From: Sisyra terminalis
Taxonomy: Eukaryota; Arthropoda; Insecta; Neuroptera; Sisyridae
NCBI GenBank assembly: GCA_958496175.1
Contig: OY292274.1
Span: forward strand, 62,444,630 to 62,508,629
Direction: 5' to 3'
Length of the DNA: 64,000 nucleotides
Under the pieces are notes generated by a model, which was not told the origin of the DNA, did no database searches, and worked only from the letters and a program-made list of their open reading frames with translations. Made by a program: the position numbers and the translations under genes. Below, in pieces: positions 1 to 11,940 of the stretch. Positions within the stretch are counted from its first letter, which is position 1, and each line of letters opens with the position of its first letter.

Positions 1-579
1 TGCATCTCTTTCAAATTATAGCCTGACCTATCAGAGCTTTAGCCTGTGAAAGATTTACGCCATTAAAGGCTTGGAAAAGAGGAAAGTTGCTGTACTAATC
101 ATGAAAATTTTATTGAAATTAATTAGTTATATGAAAAAAAATATATGTTAATTCTTAAGAAATTTTGTTAAAATTAATTAATAATTTAAATATTTGAAAA
201 TTTGATGTTTTACTCTCTTTCCAAAAAAATTAACTCTCTTTAATTAAAATCTAGTTTAGTATATACACTTTTTTACCTTTCTTACCCTTAAATGATTTGA
301 ATTTGTGATAAAAAAATATTTTCATTTAAGTTTTTAGCTCTGATTTATTGAATTAAATGCATTTTTTAAGATGCATCTCTTTCAAATTATAGCCTGACCT
401 ATCAATGCTTTGGCCTGTGATAGATTTACGCCATTAAAGGCTTGAAAAAGAGGAAAATCGTTGTACTAATCATGAAAATTTTTATTGAAATTAATAATTT
501 ATATTAAGAAAAATATGTTAATTCATAAAAAATTTCGCTAAAAATTAATTTATAATATTTGAAAATTAGATGTTTTATC
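1..579. repeat. Tandem repeat, 371-bp period, second copy partial
   Basis: The segment starting at base 1 (TGCATCTCTTTCAAATTATA) restarts at base 372 with few changes, giving a 371-bp period. The second copy stays similar only to about 579. The two copies share the AGCCTGACCTATC and GATTTACGCCATTAAAGGC blocks. The window begins at a unit boundary, so the array may continue to the left. It is not coding. It could be satellite DNA or a local duplication. Confidence 0.8.
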
Positions 580-2337
580 TTAATAACCACCTTCTTATAC
601 GTATTACAAAAAGGGCGGCATATTGAATGGTAGGCTTAAGGTGGCATCGGACTTAAATTCGCCATTGGCGTTGGGGAGTTTAGCTCTTTTGATAAAATTT
701 GCGAACAAAAACAATTAGAGTTTTCGTGTCTAATTGACTTGCTTCTTTATTCTCAAAAGCAATTAATACTAAATAATTCTGACGAAATTATTCAATAAAA
801 ATTCTTTTATAATCATTTTAAATTTTAAATTGTTGTTTGATATTTCTATAAAAATATAATTTTTTGTTTTTCTGTAAAAAAAAAATTTTTTTTTTCTATT
901 CTTCAGATAAATTATTTTCCAAGCAACTTAAATGATCAATTAATAAATTAAATATTTAAGTTTATAAAGGGGTCATTCAAAGGGACTCGAAAACGTGGTT
1001 TCCTGTTACTTCCTAGTAGTAACACCACTGGTTCCAGGTGACTTTTGACCTTCTTATTTGGTGTAAAAATTTCGACATATAAAAAATGTTGCAGACTAGA
1101 AGCAATAACAATCCGAAGATGCCAGATTTGAAGAATATAATGGGAATGGCATTACATCTCATTAAAGCTGCCAAAGCTTTCGTTATATGTTATCAAACTT
1201 AAATGAGGATTTTTAGACGGCCAAACTTTTCATCTTGTAAGAAGATCAAAAAATACCTGCATCAATTTTTTAGCAATTAATGTACAAAAATTTAAGGAAA
1301 TTTTTTATAAATCTTGGTCAATACATTGTCTATGGAAGAACGTAGGAATTTTTATATTACATAGTTCACTCTTGTTATTAACAATTATTTGACGATTTTT
1401 TCGGTAAATTTTTCGGTAGACTTTCCACTATGGAAATGCGCCATTTGGCCAAAAATCAATTTATTGGAAAAAATCCTATGTTCTTCTCAAGAAATTGTTA
1501 CATATAATCAAAAAAAAAACTTAACTAATTGACAAATTATAATTAAAAAATTACAGGAATTGGTAGTTCGGCTGTGGACCTTAAAGACACAGAGACGTCA
1601 TCACGAAATCATGCATTGCCACCATTTCGAAAAAAATATTTTAAACTTTCTACGATTTACATAAAAAAATCAACAAAATGCCAATTTTTTTGGGTTCAAA
1701 AGTGACCTAAGACCTTGAGCCGGACTTTCTTAGAAATTTTCGTGTATAATAAATTATGTATTCTTCAAAGTTCAGATGAGGTGTTATATTACTACCTAGT
1801 GCTAAGTAACTAAAACAATCTAAAAAAAAATAAAAACCAAAGCTCATATAGAACTGCATAGTTCCAAAGAGCAGTAAAGTTGTTATTTTAAATTATAAAC
1901 TAATTTAATATAAAAAATTATAAAAAATTTGTTGTTATAAAAAATTATAAATAAACATATAATCACAAATGACCATATAGTGATATACAATCTCTACAAA
2001 TGGCACAAACAATAAATACCACAAAACCTAATCAGGAAATTTGTCCCGATGTTGCCATTTAACAATGAAAAACTACAAAGCATTAAGCTATAATTTCTTT
2101 TGCAAAAAGCAATCCATTATCTACGGCAACACCTAGTAAACCAAAATAAACAAGTTTGAACTCAAATCGAACCCCAAAATACATTGTTATGGACTACAAA
2201 ACGTGTAATAGAAAAAAATCATATCAATCAACAATGGAAAAAAATAAATGAACAGTTAAATTAAAATTGCTCGAAGTTCAAGAACCTTATCAATGCGACT
2301 TATTATTTCTAACATCTGTTCATTACTATCACATATA
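580..2337. other. No recognised feature
   Basis: AT-rich sequence with no credible open frame and no copy elsewhere in the window that I could see. A mildly GC-richer patch near 600-720 and 960-1070 is unassigned. Confidence 0.5.
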
Positions 2338-3241
2338 GGGGAACCTGGGGCAGAACGGGGTACCTAAGTTTTAATTACAATTTACGAGAGATTTAACGAA
2401 ACAATCTCATTGTTTTGTAATTTATATATTTATTAAATTCATTCTTTACAAATAAAAAAAGGTTTTATTGATTTAAATTAATAATTGATAATAAAAAATT
2501 AGGTTTCAAAAACAAATGGAAATTTCCCATTCTGCTCCATTTTCTGGAGCACAATGGGAAATGAGCCTAGGGCGCAATAGGATACTTGTTATTGGCTTAG
2601 TTCGCAGATTAAGACACTATCATCGTTGAGTTTAGCCCAACATATGCCAAATGTGCCCATTTTTGACAAATACTGCAGAAACACCAGCTTTCATTAAATT
2701 TGGAGTTTAAATCCTCACAGTATAAGCAGATTATCTCTATATTTTCCGACCTTTCTTATATATGGATTGTCGGCTAGTTTTCCTTATATATGTACGCACT
2801 ATCTACTGATAAAATAAAAATATCTATCTGAATGGGAAATACTATCCGAATGGTATACCCCATTCCGTTGTGCCCCAAAGCACCTTTCTCAAAAGCACGA
2901 CTATAATGGTAGGATATATTGGTTATATTTGAATTATCACAAGGCTTTTACTTAATCAACAGTATGTTTTAACAAACATGTCATGTTAATGTTCAAACAA
3001 AAAATAGAACATAGGATAATTACCTCAGTGTTATTTTGCAAAAATTAGAATTCGGAAACGTTTATTTCGACTTTTGATAAAAATAAAAATAACTGCACTC
3101 TTTACTGGCGATAGCCACTTTTTATAATGCAGCACAGTTAATTGAACATTGAGTATAATTTGACGCGTTTTTGTCACCTGTAACAAGCTCTAATTCCATT
3201 TCCCATTCCGCCCCGGTACCCCATTCTGCCTCGTGTTCCCA
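2338..3241. mobile_element. MITE with TA target duplication and GGGGCAGAA-type inverted ends
   Basis: The left end reads GGGGAACCTGGGGCAGAACG and the right end, read inward, gives a matching GGGAAC..GGCAGAATGGGGTACC. TA dinucleotides flank both ends (2336-2337 and 3242-3243). The interior repeats degenerate GAATGGG/CCCATTC blocks near 2530-2580 and 2830-2880. No transposase is visible, so it is non-autonomous. The TA duplication suggests a Tc1/mariner-like source, which is an inference. Confidence 0.7.
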
Positions 3242-5595
3242 TAACTCTCATAAATACACAGCGAAAAATTAAACTTCAACCAGTGCCAACAATGAATTTT
3301 GTTAAAATTAAGACTATGAACTCTGTCTACAATTACGTCTTCAGTTTTCGAAGACAAATACATGTAAAATATTTCGAAAAACAACAATTATCCAGTGATT
3401 ACTTGTGAATGTATAACAGCGAATAATATCGAATCTTTTTCTGTGAAAAAATACAAATATGCTTCTACTGCGGAGTAATGACTTTAAATTCATGGAAAAA
3501 AAAGATTAAACATGGTGTGTTCAGCCACATAAAGAAAAAACAGGATACAAAGCAACCCTAAATAAATGACCAAAGCATTGCGACTACCACTGTGACCAAA
3601 TTGGTCGACCCCTGTAGCATTGCTAAAGCGAACCAAACAGTGGAAAATATAGGACAATAAAAAAAATTAAAACAACTCTTCCAGAACATTATTTGGAGGC
3701 GAAGATTGAACCGCACTGCCGATTTAGGGATTATTACAAATAGTAATAGTTCGGCTAAAAGCGGGCAAAAAATAAATGCTATTGTATAGGAAAATAAAGA
3801 AATTTGATGAAATCTAGGAAAATAGCAATTTTCTTGATCCCAACATAAAATTCCCAATAAACATTGATCTAGGGAAGACAACAGATTAACGAACAAATCG
3901 ACGACTTTAAAACTAATTTTGGAGGATTAAAATAAAAAATGTGCACAAAACTTTTTGTCATTTCAAAAGAGATCAGAAAAAACGTATCGCAGATTTTAAA
4001 AACGATTACAAGAAATACCAAATAAGTTTTCATAGTAAAAATGAAAAATTTTGCCATAGAATTTTTGAAATAAATATAATAATGAAATATGACTAAACAA
4101 AGGTAATCAATGAATATAGACTATTTATGTAAGTGGAATGATCAATAATCTTTAACCGACTTAAATCAGAACAAAAAAATTAAATAAATCAATATCTATG
4201 GTACCGCATTCTTATCAAATCTCGTGCTAAATAAGTTAACCTTTACCATTTACTTCTTGTTTCAAATTTTACAATTGAATAAAAATCAGACGATTCATTT
4301 TATCTCCATAATTTTTTTTCCTCAATATCATTGTGATATTTTGCAACCAGGACAAATATATTCATTGTTCCATTATTTTTTTACTAAACAAAAAAAAAAT
4401 ATCGAATCCCGGAAATTTCAAGAACTTTGAATATTGATGTTTTGCATACCGGATATTGAATGAATCCGAGCTTTATAACCTTAATTGAAAGCAGGCTTTT
4501 ATCATGTTTCAAAATTTACATTTTTCAAACCAAAACTTTTCTTCCAATGGTTTACTTTGTAAATATTATTAGACTCAGGAAAAAATTGACAACAAATGAT
4601 GGAAAATACAAAAGAGGTTTCAACATTTTTCAAGTCTTATTTTCCAGACGAAGGAAAAAAAACAAGTTTTTAAATGAACGTCTCTTAAAGAATTTAATCA
4701 AAGATTTTACACAAAATCAACGAATTTTCATAAAAATTTTGTGCAATTTTCGATCAAATTATTATTAAAATTAATAATTTCTCAACATATATCTAACGCA
4801 GATGGTTCGTATTATCTCTCAAGACAATTTCTTACATAGTTTTTTCGTTCTCTATGGCTTCAAACTCTACTTTTTTTTTCTTTCGTTCTATCTGTTTTCA
4901 CTTGATTGGCTTTATTGAACACATATAAAAATTTCTGATTTAAGATGATGAAACAAAAGAAATTGCAAGGAAAATGGCTTCTGAACAGACAAGATAATCC
5001 TAAATAATATTTTTTTAACGTTCAACCAGCATTTCTCAAACGGAGATGCCTCAATTGTTAAGCATTTTTGGCGAAAGTGTTTGCATTTTTTTTGAGCTTG
5101 AATATGACAATGTTTACAGAGTATAAGTTTAACACATGAAATCACATTGTATGATAAAAATGAAAAATGTTTATACTCTTTAACCCATTATGCATTTGGC
5201 TGAAATGTATGGCCTAGTAATATATGGCATAGTCGTGATGAATATTAAACATTTTGTTACTTCACATTAAACAAACTTTAAACATAACTTAAAATTTAAT
5301 GAACTCCTAAATTTTAATTAAAATAATTCCTATTTAATAGTTTCTAAATTTTTCTTCCTTCAATAATTCAAATCAAGTTAAAGACGAGCCACTTAAACAG
5401 AAGATCAAAGTTCCAATTTGAATTTTATCACAACAAAAACAGATTCCGAAGGTATAAAAACATCCATTGTAGGAAAATTCTTTAACAATTACCATCGATG
5501 TGATTATATTAATAGAAAAAGCAGGTCATGTCAAAACATTACTGTTGAACAAAAGACATAGAATTTACATACTTAATCCCAATAGGTAAGACCCA
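3242..5595. other. No recognised feature
   Basis: AT-rich sequence with only short, low-complexity open frames. A slightly more balanced stretch at 3500-3760 could be an old coding relic on the plus strand, but it has stops and matches nothing I can name. Confidence 0.45.
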
Positions 5596-6497
5596 AATTA
5601 TTATCCACTACAATTAAGCTCTAAATTTCTTGATTAAACCGTGCCGGAATCATGTTATTTGATTATTTGACTTTTTACTTTTATTTTTTTTTCTCAGAAA
5701 CAAATGTATGAAAAGATTTATAATTAAATTATTCTGACGTAAAATTTAACGCTCTACGAAAAAGTTTTTTTATGAGTTTTCGATTAAATCACTCCATTAA
5801 AAGTTATTCAACATTTCACTTGTGCCTAATATAAATCTTGCAATATTTTCAACTTTTTACTCATTTTTACTTTTTTTAACTATAAAATCATTGGCAGAGA
5901 AGATAAAAATTATAATCATTAGAGCGCAAGTGATAATTTGTGTTAATTTTATGGCTTGAATTGAAAATTAAACAAAAAAAATATCATTTTTTGACAATTA
6001 AAACCGATGATATAAAATCCGAATTTGCTATAGTCATGAAATTCAATTTATCCAGGATAAATTTTCGTACTTTAATCAATATTTTGTACCTACGAAGTGA
6101 ATTTCATACTAATTAATGAGACTATCGACATAAGTTCAATTATTATTCGAATTTTTACCATTTCACCTGACGTCATCTATGAGAAATTTCTTAGAACTTG
6201 TAGTCAACATCATTGTTATTGAGCCTATAGTCGATTGATTTGTCGTTAAAAAGTTAAACGTTGAATAACTTTTAATGAAGTGATTTAATCGAAAATTTAT
6301 AAGAAACCTTTTTTGTAGAGCGTTAAATTTTACGTCAGAATAGTTTACCTTAAATCTTTTCATACATTTGTTTCTGAGAAAAAAAATTAAAAGTAAAAAG
6401 TCGTCAAATAATACCATGTTATTTAAATGGTAAAAGTAGCATGATTTCAGCACGGTTTAATCAAGAAATTTAGAGCTTAATTACATTGGATAATTTT
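5596..6497. mobile_element. Long inverted-repeat (foldback) element
   Basis: The left arm (about 5596-5820) and right arm (about 6233-6497) are reverse complements. Both contain AAGCTCTAAATTTCTTG, ACGTAAAATTTAACGCTCTA and AACTTTTAATG blocks. The spacer of about 410 bp is AT-rich and non-coding. I could not find a clear target duplication. It lies on the 3' side of the GPCR exon, so probably within an intron of that gene. Confidence 0.75.
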
Positions 6498-7257
6498 TTT
6501 TATATCTTAAACTAAAAATTCAGGAGGCGATCGCTGTAAAAAATCAATTTGTAAAATATTTTTGCATCAATTTTTGCATTTTGATAGTGCATATAATCCG
6601 ATGTCTATTCAGATGATATTATCTTGATAACTGGACAGAACATCCGTATTTTTCATGTTTAAGGTAATTTTGTAAGGGTACTTAATCATTATGTGTGAAA
6701 AAATTGTGCGGATTAAAGTAGTATTAGAAAAATATTTTTTTTCCAAAGAAAAAATATGGTATTCATATTTTTTTTAATATTTTGTTTTGAGTTTCTAAAC
6801 TCTTCGTTCTACAAAATTTAAAAACAATGGTTATTGCAAACCTGTATTATACAATAGGCCAATTATTCAGTCTTCTATAGCCATAAAAACTTTTACTGCA
6901 ATTGTTACAACTCATAATCTCATAACGACCCATTTTCAATAATTACTGTGGTTAATATCATCAGCAATAATTCATTTTTTTCACTTTTATTCATCAAAAG
7001 ACATTTCATCGTTGAATTCATTTTCAATTTAAAAAGCTTCAACCCAAAAAAGAAAATGATACACTGATCATTTTATGACGACTTTTATGTTGGAAATCTG
7101 AAATTAAAATGATCCCCTCATAATATTTGATCCCTTTCTGCGAAAGGCATAAATGAAAACACTTCTCACCGTTTCAATATTTTTAAAAGCTTTGTCTTTG
7201 TTAACAGACGTAAAAATTATATTGAAATGTAAATAATATGAAATCAATAATACCAAC
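6498..7257. other. Probable intron, nothing else seen
   Basis: AT-rich sequence immediately 3' (minus-strand sense) of the GPCR exon. The next exon of the receptor was not recognised here. Confidence 0.5.
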
Positions 7258-7455
7258 CTTTATTCGTCGGTATTAACTGTGACAATGCGGCTATGGGGAG
7301 CATAAACAGCAAGGATAACGTCCAAATGCCGGCGATCACTTTGTACGAATGGCTTAAGGTTTGCCATCTACGGGAACGTAATGGATGGCAAATCGCATAG
7401 TATCTTTCCACAGATATCACAACCAATGTCCAAGCACTAACCGAAACCGATGTGG
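7258..7455 (-). CDS. CCKLR: Cholecystokinin/sulfakinin-like receptor (class A GPCR), single internal exon
   Basis: Encodes the end of transmembrane helix 3, intracellular loop 2 and transmembrane helix 4 of a peptide GPCR in the plasma membrane. The exon opens ATSVSVSAWTLVVISVERYY, where ERY replaces the DRY motif. It continues with the loop AICHPLRSRRWQTLSH and a hydrophobic helix ending LPIAALSQLIPTNK. The AICHPLRSRxWQT loop is characteristic of CCK/sulfakinin receptors, which bind sulfated satiety peptides in insects and signal through G proteins. On the minus strand a pyrimidine run and TTGCAG precede 7455. A donor GT follows 7258 (AAAG/GTTGGT); an alternative donor lies four bases further (TTG/GTATTA). 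The frame stops soon after, as expected in an intron. The exon is split-phase at its start. Its GC and codon pattern contrast with the AT-rich surroundings. The assignment to CCK-like rather than another peptide receptor is fairly sure; which paralogue is not. Confidence 0.82.
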
Positions 7456-8158
7456 CTGCAAGAAAAAAAAATAAAAAAAATTATTAAATCATTTCACTTT
7501 GATAATCACAGTGATTTTTTTTTGCGTCGCACAAAAATTCAATTACCAAATTACGATTTAATTGAATATTTTTGTTCAAAGGCTTTATGACATCAAATTA
7601 ATTAATCAAAGTCATAATCGAACACCATCAAACATAAAAAAATTAATACATCAAACATGAAGCTCAATCGTTTCAGATAAATAAAATATAACTTGTATTG
7701 ATTTGATAATGGCAAATAATATTTTATTGGTTTCGCAAGATACCGTTTTATAATACTAATATAAATTGAGATAAGCCATTATTGTGTGTTTTTATGGTAT
7801 TATTTTAATGCTTTAATGCTCAATATTAAAACCGATCATTAAATGATAGTTTGAAAACGATTTTTTTTAAAAAGCTTTTCCTCATTTAATCGAAGTCATA
7901 TAACTGTTTAACGGTGCACTTAACAACCTTACAGAGGCAATTTCATTGGTTATTTGACTCAACTTTTATAGGCTTGAAAATTGTTACAACTCCTGATTTT
8001 TATCATTGGAATGTTATTTATATTATCATTTATCGAAAACATCATTCATTTGAGCTTTAAGTGAAGTAAATATGTGAAAACCCTTAACAAATAAAAGTCA
8101 ACGACTAAGCAAATTCTTAAGAACTTAAAATAACATCCAATTTTTACATAAGTTTGTA
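7456..8158. other. Probable intron, nothing else seen
   Basis: AT-rich DNA upstream (minus-strand sense) of the GPCR exon, starting with the pyrimidine-rich acceptor region. No repeat or frame recognised. Confidence 0.5.
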
Positions 8159-8162
8159 TTAA

Positions 8163-8864
8163 GGGTGGATCGCCGTCAGAAAAAAAAAATTCGATTTTTT
8201 TTTTCCATAAATGTCTTCTTATAACATTCAAGAATAACGTGTTAAAAGGATTGGAATAGCTGACTAATGTATTTTCACTGATAAAAATTTAATAAATTGA
8301 TAATAACATAAAAAAATATCTTAAAAAAAACTTTAAATGCGTTTTTCTCGAAATCAACTTTTTAAAACTGGGAGACAAGATTTCTCAGAAACTATCCAAC
8401 GGATTGACTTGAAACTTAAAAGTGTTATAGTTCAACACGTTTTCTTGGTACTGAACCTCTGAAATTGGCCCTCAAAGTGAGAGAGGAGGAAAGGTCCAAA
8501 AAAAGGTCGTATTTTTTAACTTTTTTTTTCAAAGTCGCGCCATTTTGTGAATTTTCAACTTTTTTCGGATTTTCGAGGTTCAGTACCAAGAAGACGTAAA
8601 ACCAAAACCTACATTCTTTGGAAAATCATGATCCGACTTCCGGTTTCCGAGAAAACTTGTCTCCCGTTTGCCTCCTCATTTTTGAGGACCCTTTTTCAAA
8701 GCGCTGTAAAAGGGGGAGGGAAGGGTACATATCGGGGAAAATAAAAAAAATAGTTCAAAACTTCAACTCTTACATGCCGAAGACCGTTTTTTAATATCTC
8801 TAAAAAAAAAATGGCTGCAGTTTTAAAAAAGTCATTTTTTTTACGTTCTGACGGTGATCCACCC
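8163..8864 (+). mobile_element. TTAA-flanked non-autonomous element, copy 1
   Basis: Terminal inverted repeats GGGTGGATCGCCGTCAGAA and its complement (TTCTGACGGTGATCCACCC) are bounded on both sides by TTAA (8159-8162, 8865-8868). A second copy lies in reverse orientation at 36775-37503. A TTAA duplication is the hallmark of piggyBac-type insertion, although the GGGTGG end is not the usual piggyBac terminus. A 65-residue frame (8547-8744) is shared by both copies but is low-complexity and probably not a protein. No transposase is visible. Confidence 0.8.
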
Positions 8865-8868
8865 TTAA

Positions 8869-9780
8869 AACTAATACCTACCCATAACAAATTGCAAGGA
8901 AGAATTGAAAAACTATGGAAGTTGATAAATTTTTTATATCTTTTCCAATTTCATAATGAAACCTTTAAAAACCAATATAAACTCTACTCCTGTTAAACTA
9001 TGATTTAGCCCAACAAATTTTCTTCTCTTCACTATATCGGTGATCTATTTTTTTTTCGTCAAATCACCTCAATGTGATTTTACGATTATAATGTAAACCA
9101 CCCGTTGTTGCAAATGTTTCAAGATTTCAGTAGCAATATTACGAATGATCATCTCAAAAAATTGCAGTATTATGCAAATGTATCGAAGATTAGTTAAAAT
9201 TTTCTGAAGAATTATAATATTTCCAAGAGCCTCATATTGTTTCTTCATCTTTACCTAGGATTATTAACAGCATTTTCTTCGACTTTATACTCTTTCTTTT
9301 CCAAGCATACCATTACTTTAAGATTGCTTGGATTTAATAAAAAAATGCACCAAAGTTTCCTTCTAAATTTCTGTACTTTTAAAAAGTTTTTTTTTTCTTT
9401 GTACTCTTTTTGTTTGAAGGATTTTTATTAAACTAAATATAAGTATTTATATAACTTACATGTCTTATTTTTCTCCTAGACTTACTTAAAATTCCTGCCC
9501 CTCCTTCTGTTACATAAATATTTTAAAGTATGAACTAAGAATAGTCATTGTTATAATTTCCTGCAAGAGTAACTGTTAATCCATGTTTTTTTCTATTATC
9601 CTTTAAATTTTTTGGGGTTACAGATATCGATAAGATATCAAACATATTTCCTGTAAAAATTTCTAGCATATTTCATCTATACTTTGTCTTCTAAACACTT
9701 AGAAAATTATGCTCGTATCTTTTAGATTTCCAATTAAACAATCATATAACACCAGAAATTATTTTCTCCGATTTTTTTTA
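8869..9780. other. No recognised feature
   Basis: AT-rich, low-complexity sequence. It may hold more of the adjacent hAT relic, but no conserved residues were found. Confidence 0.45.
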
Positions 9781-10543
9781 ATTTATATAAAAAGTTACAT
9801 TACATTACACCAAGTATGAACTTGATTTGATGAAGCTGGATTTTACCATTCATTAAAACCTTTATGTGTACCATGCATTTTTGCTGCACCATCAATACAG
9901 TTACCAATACATTTATTTATATTTATCTTCATATTTTTTTTTTTAAATTTTGCATATTGAGTTACAGATATTTTCTCCAATTGTTGAAGTACAATTAACA
10001 ATGACTATCAATCGTTCATAAACACGATCCTCTTTAGTGTATTCAGTGTATAACAACTGAACATTGATCTTTTACGTTAATATCTTCGACGATATTTTAT
10101 ATTATTATAGTTTTGAAATTTATGTATGATTGACATATTTTGTAATTATTTTAATTTTTTTATAGAAGCCTGATAAAGTTATGATACGTAACGAAACGTA
10201 GCTAATTTGAATATTAAAAAATATTAAATAAAAAAAAACCGATCTTAAATAACCTGAATTGTCTTCTTATTTAATAAAAGCTGAGATCTGAATTTTTTCA
10301 TCTTTCATTAGAAAGTTAATATTATAAATAACAGAATTTGCAGTAGTTTCAAATAATAGTGATACAAGATTACCCCTTTCTTTATTGGTGCCAATTTTAT
10401 CAAGGCGATTTTTACTTTTTATAACACATTCTCCAATGTGCATTTTTAATAAGGGAGCAAACTCACTTATTAATAAACGTAATTCCAGAAAATTTCCTTG
10501 TTTTAAGTTTTCGTCGACCCAATTAAATACAGACTCCCAATTC
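9781..10543 (-). pseudogene. hAT-type transposase relic (ZMYM1/TTF-domain-like), interrupted
   Basis: Three minus-strand blocks follow the order of the central region of hAT transposases related to zinc-finger MYM-type proteins. First, 10543-10285 reads NWESVFNWVDENL, then FLELRLLISEFAPLLKMHI and SLLFETTANSVIYNI. Second, about 10096-9955 reads EDRVYERLIVIVNCTSTTGE, matching the family's ERF..TTGE segment. Third, about 9930-9781 reads CIGNCIDGAAKMHGTHKG followed by VHTWCNV, matching the C..DGA..M.G..KG catalytic-core segment. An insert of about 180 bp separates blocks one and two. Stops and small shifts show it is dead. The N-terminal part is missing where Helitron-like sequence begins. Family recognised from motifs; subfamily uncertain. 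Confidence 0.72.
10105..10285 (+). mobile_element. Penelope-like terminal fragment with hammerhead-like motif
   Basis: This segment splits the hAT relic. It contains CTGATAA (10170-10176), a possible short hairpin (GTTA/TAAC) and GAAA (10193-10196) followed by CGTAGCTAA, a hammerhead-like arrangement with the core G changed to A. Its left part (ATGATTGACATATTTTG) and right part both recur near 62640-62770, with the right part inverted relative to the left. It is probably a fragment of a Penelope-like terminal repeat, which is an inference. Confidence 0.5.
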
Positions 10544-10942
10544 TACAAATCCTAATATATTAGTTATAGTACGAAGGCTTAAAGAGTATGGTTCCCTCTA
10601 AACTATAGCGCAAAAAGAATAAAAAAATTACCAGAATAAAATCGGGACATCATTGTACGAATACAAAAAGATGAGCCATCTTAATCAAGTGCTGAAGTGT
10701 CCAATAATAAAAAAATAAACAAATATTCTGCATAAAGAATTACTGAAGAAAACAGAAACATTCTAGTCTATGAAGAATAGCAACCCAAGGACAATTTCGA
10801 GGGAAACAAATAGTCCAAAATAAAAACGTGTTTTAAAATATTTATGTTTGTCTAAAAACTTTTAATTATGCGAGTTCTTAAAAATTCTGGAATGAATATA
10901 GGTTTTAATATGGTCAATGTTCTTATAGGTATGAATCCAATA

Positions 10943-11541
10943 CAGTGGACCCCCGGTAATCCGACAAACAGTTTGCAGGGCAGAGTCGGATTAGCGAATT
11001 TATCGAATTATAGAGTACTGCCTAAGACCCCCTATAGTCCGGATTTTTTTACGAAAGAGTACCTTGTAATCCGACAAATTACAGATCCAATGATAAGATT
11101 TTATATGTTATATACATATTATGTATTCTGAAGTACAAATCATACTTCATTATGTATATGTCAAATTTAGTAAATTAAACAACACAATAGAGAGCTTACG
11201 TTTTATTTACATTAGGACTTGACATTAGGAAATAATTGTGTACAAACAAATGTTCATAGAAATAATCAAAAATTATTCCTTTTATTGGTATTGATATTAT
11301 TTTCTTGAGAAAAGAACATCAATATTTATTGTTTTATTATAAGCATTTGTTATTACATTATAGGTAAACAAAAGAATAGCTTTACCTATAATATGAAGAA
11401 AATTTTCTTAAAAGTAGTATTTTTTTCTCTCTGTGTAGCGAAGATTGTCAAAAAAATATTCAATACATAATAAATAATAGACCATGTCGGATTACAGGGG
11501 GTGCCGGATTAGCCGAGGACCGGATAATGGGGAGTCCATTG
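10943..11541. mobile_element. Pogo/Tigger-like MITE with TA duplication
   Basis: Inverted ends: left CAGTGGACCCCCGGTAATCC, right complement CAATGGACTCCCCATTATCC, each flanked by TA (10941-10942, 11542-11543). Repeated TAATCCG(A/G)CA words near both ends are typical of pogo/Tigger-derived MITEs. No transposase. It sits inside the Helitron-like copy. Confidence 0.8.
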
Positions 11542-11624
11542 TATATAGAATAATATGTATATTAAAAAAACCCACTTAATTTGTTATAGTCAAATATAAG
11601 TAACTGAATTTAATTATATCCATA

Positions 11625-11850
11625 TTGTGCATACAATATATAAGATATATTGCTGTCCAATTTATGTAGTATAATTTAATATAATAATATATAAAAATCA
11701 TACCACTAACATAAAATTGAACAGAAGTTCAAACAAAAATATTCGTGACGTATTGCCCAGATACGTATTTCGATTGCCAAGCAATCTTCATCAGTGGTCA
11801 CCAAGTAGTTTGGATCACTCCGTAACTGCTTTGTGATGATCCATATTATT
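11625..11850 (-). mobile_element. Palindromic TA-type MITE, right end lost
   Basis: Matches the intact copy at 40458-40699 in reverse orientation. The long terminal repeat (GCATACAATATATAAGATAT then CCAATTTATGTAGTATAAT) is present on the left; the right terminus is not recognisable. It includes the hammerhead-like block at 11768-11794. Confidence 0.7.
11768..11794 (-). ncRNA. Hammerhead-like core motif
   Basis: On the minus strand: CTGATGA (11794-11788), a hairpin ATTGC-TTG-GCAAT, then GAAA (11771-11768). An ACGTAT/ATACGT helix follows, in the place of stem III but two bases further out than in a canonical hammerhead. It lies within a MITE. Cleavage ability is unknown. Confidence 0.4.
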
Positions 11851-11940
11851 AATTAAAAATGTGACAATAATACTGATATTAATTAAGTTTTGCAATTCAA
11901 TTTTTGATGGTACGAAGTTCATCGGCCCCTAATAATTCTC

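Larger units (their letters stand above)
10555..11940 (+). mobile_element. Helitron-like repeat copy, broken by two nested MITEs
   Basis: Blocks at 10590-10680 (ACTATAGC..GAATAAAAT.GGGACA), 10740-10940 (ACTGAAGAAAACA..; ATGTTTGTCT..AAACT; TTCTTAT.GGTATGAATC), 11560-11620 (CTTAATTTGTTATA) and 11905-11930 (GGTACGAAGTTCATCGG) occur in the same order at 45640-47340. Two unrelated MITEs (10943-11541 and 11625-about 11850) interrupt it. The GTACGAAGTT..CGG block resembles 3' ends of insect Helitrons. No intact protein is present. Helitron assignment rests partly on the related protein relic at 59495-59760. Confidence 0.55.

Noticed and set aside
3558..3896. 112-residue hydrophobic minus-strand frame
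   Set aside because: Phe/Leu/Ile-rich composition follows from AT-rich DNA read antisense; no family motif or splice context.
8547..8744. 65-residue frame shared by both TTAA elements (also 36892-37086, minus)
   Set aside because: Shared only because the two elements are copies. Low-complexity basic sequence with no known domain; not treated as a gene.
10868..11131. 87-residue plus-strand frame
   Set aside because: Spans the junction between Helitron-like repeat and a pogo-like MITE; the reading comes from the terminal repeat.
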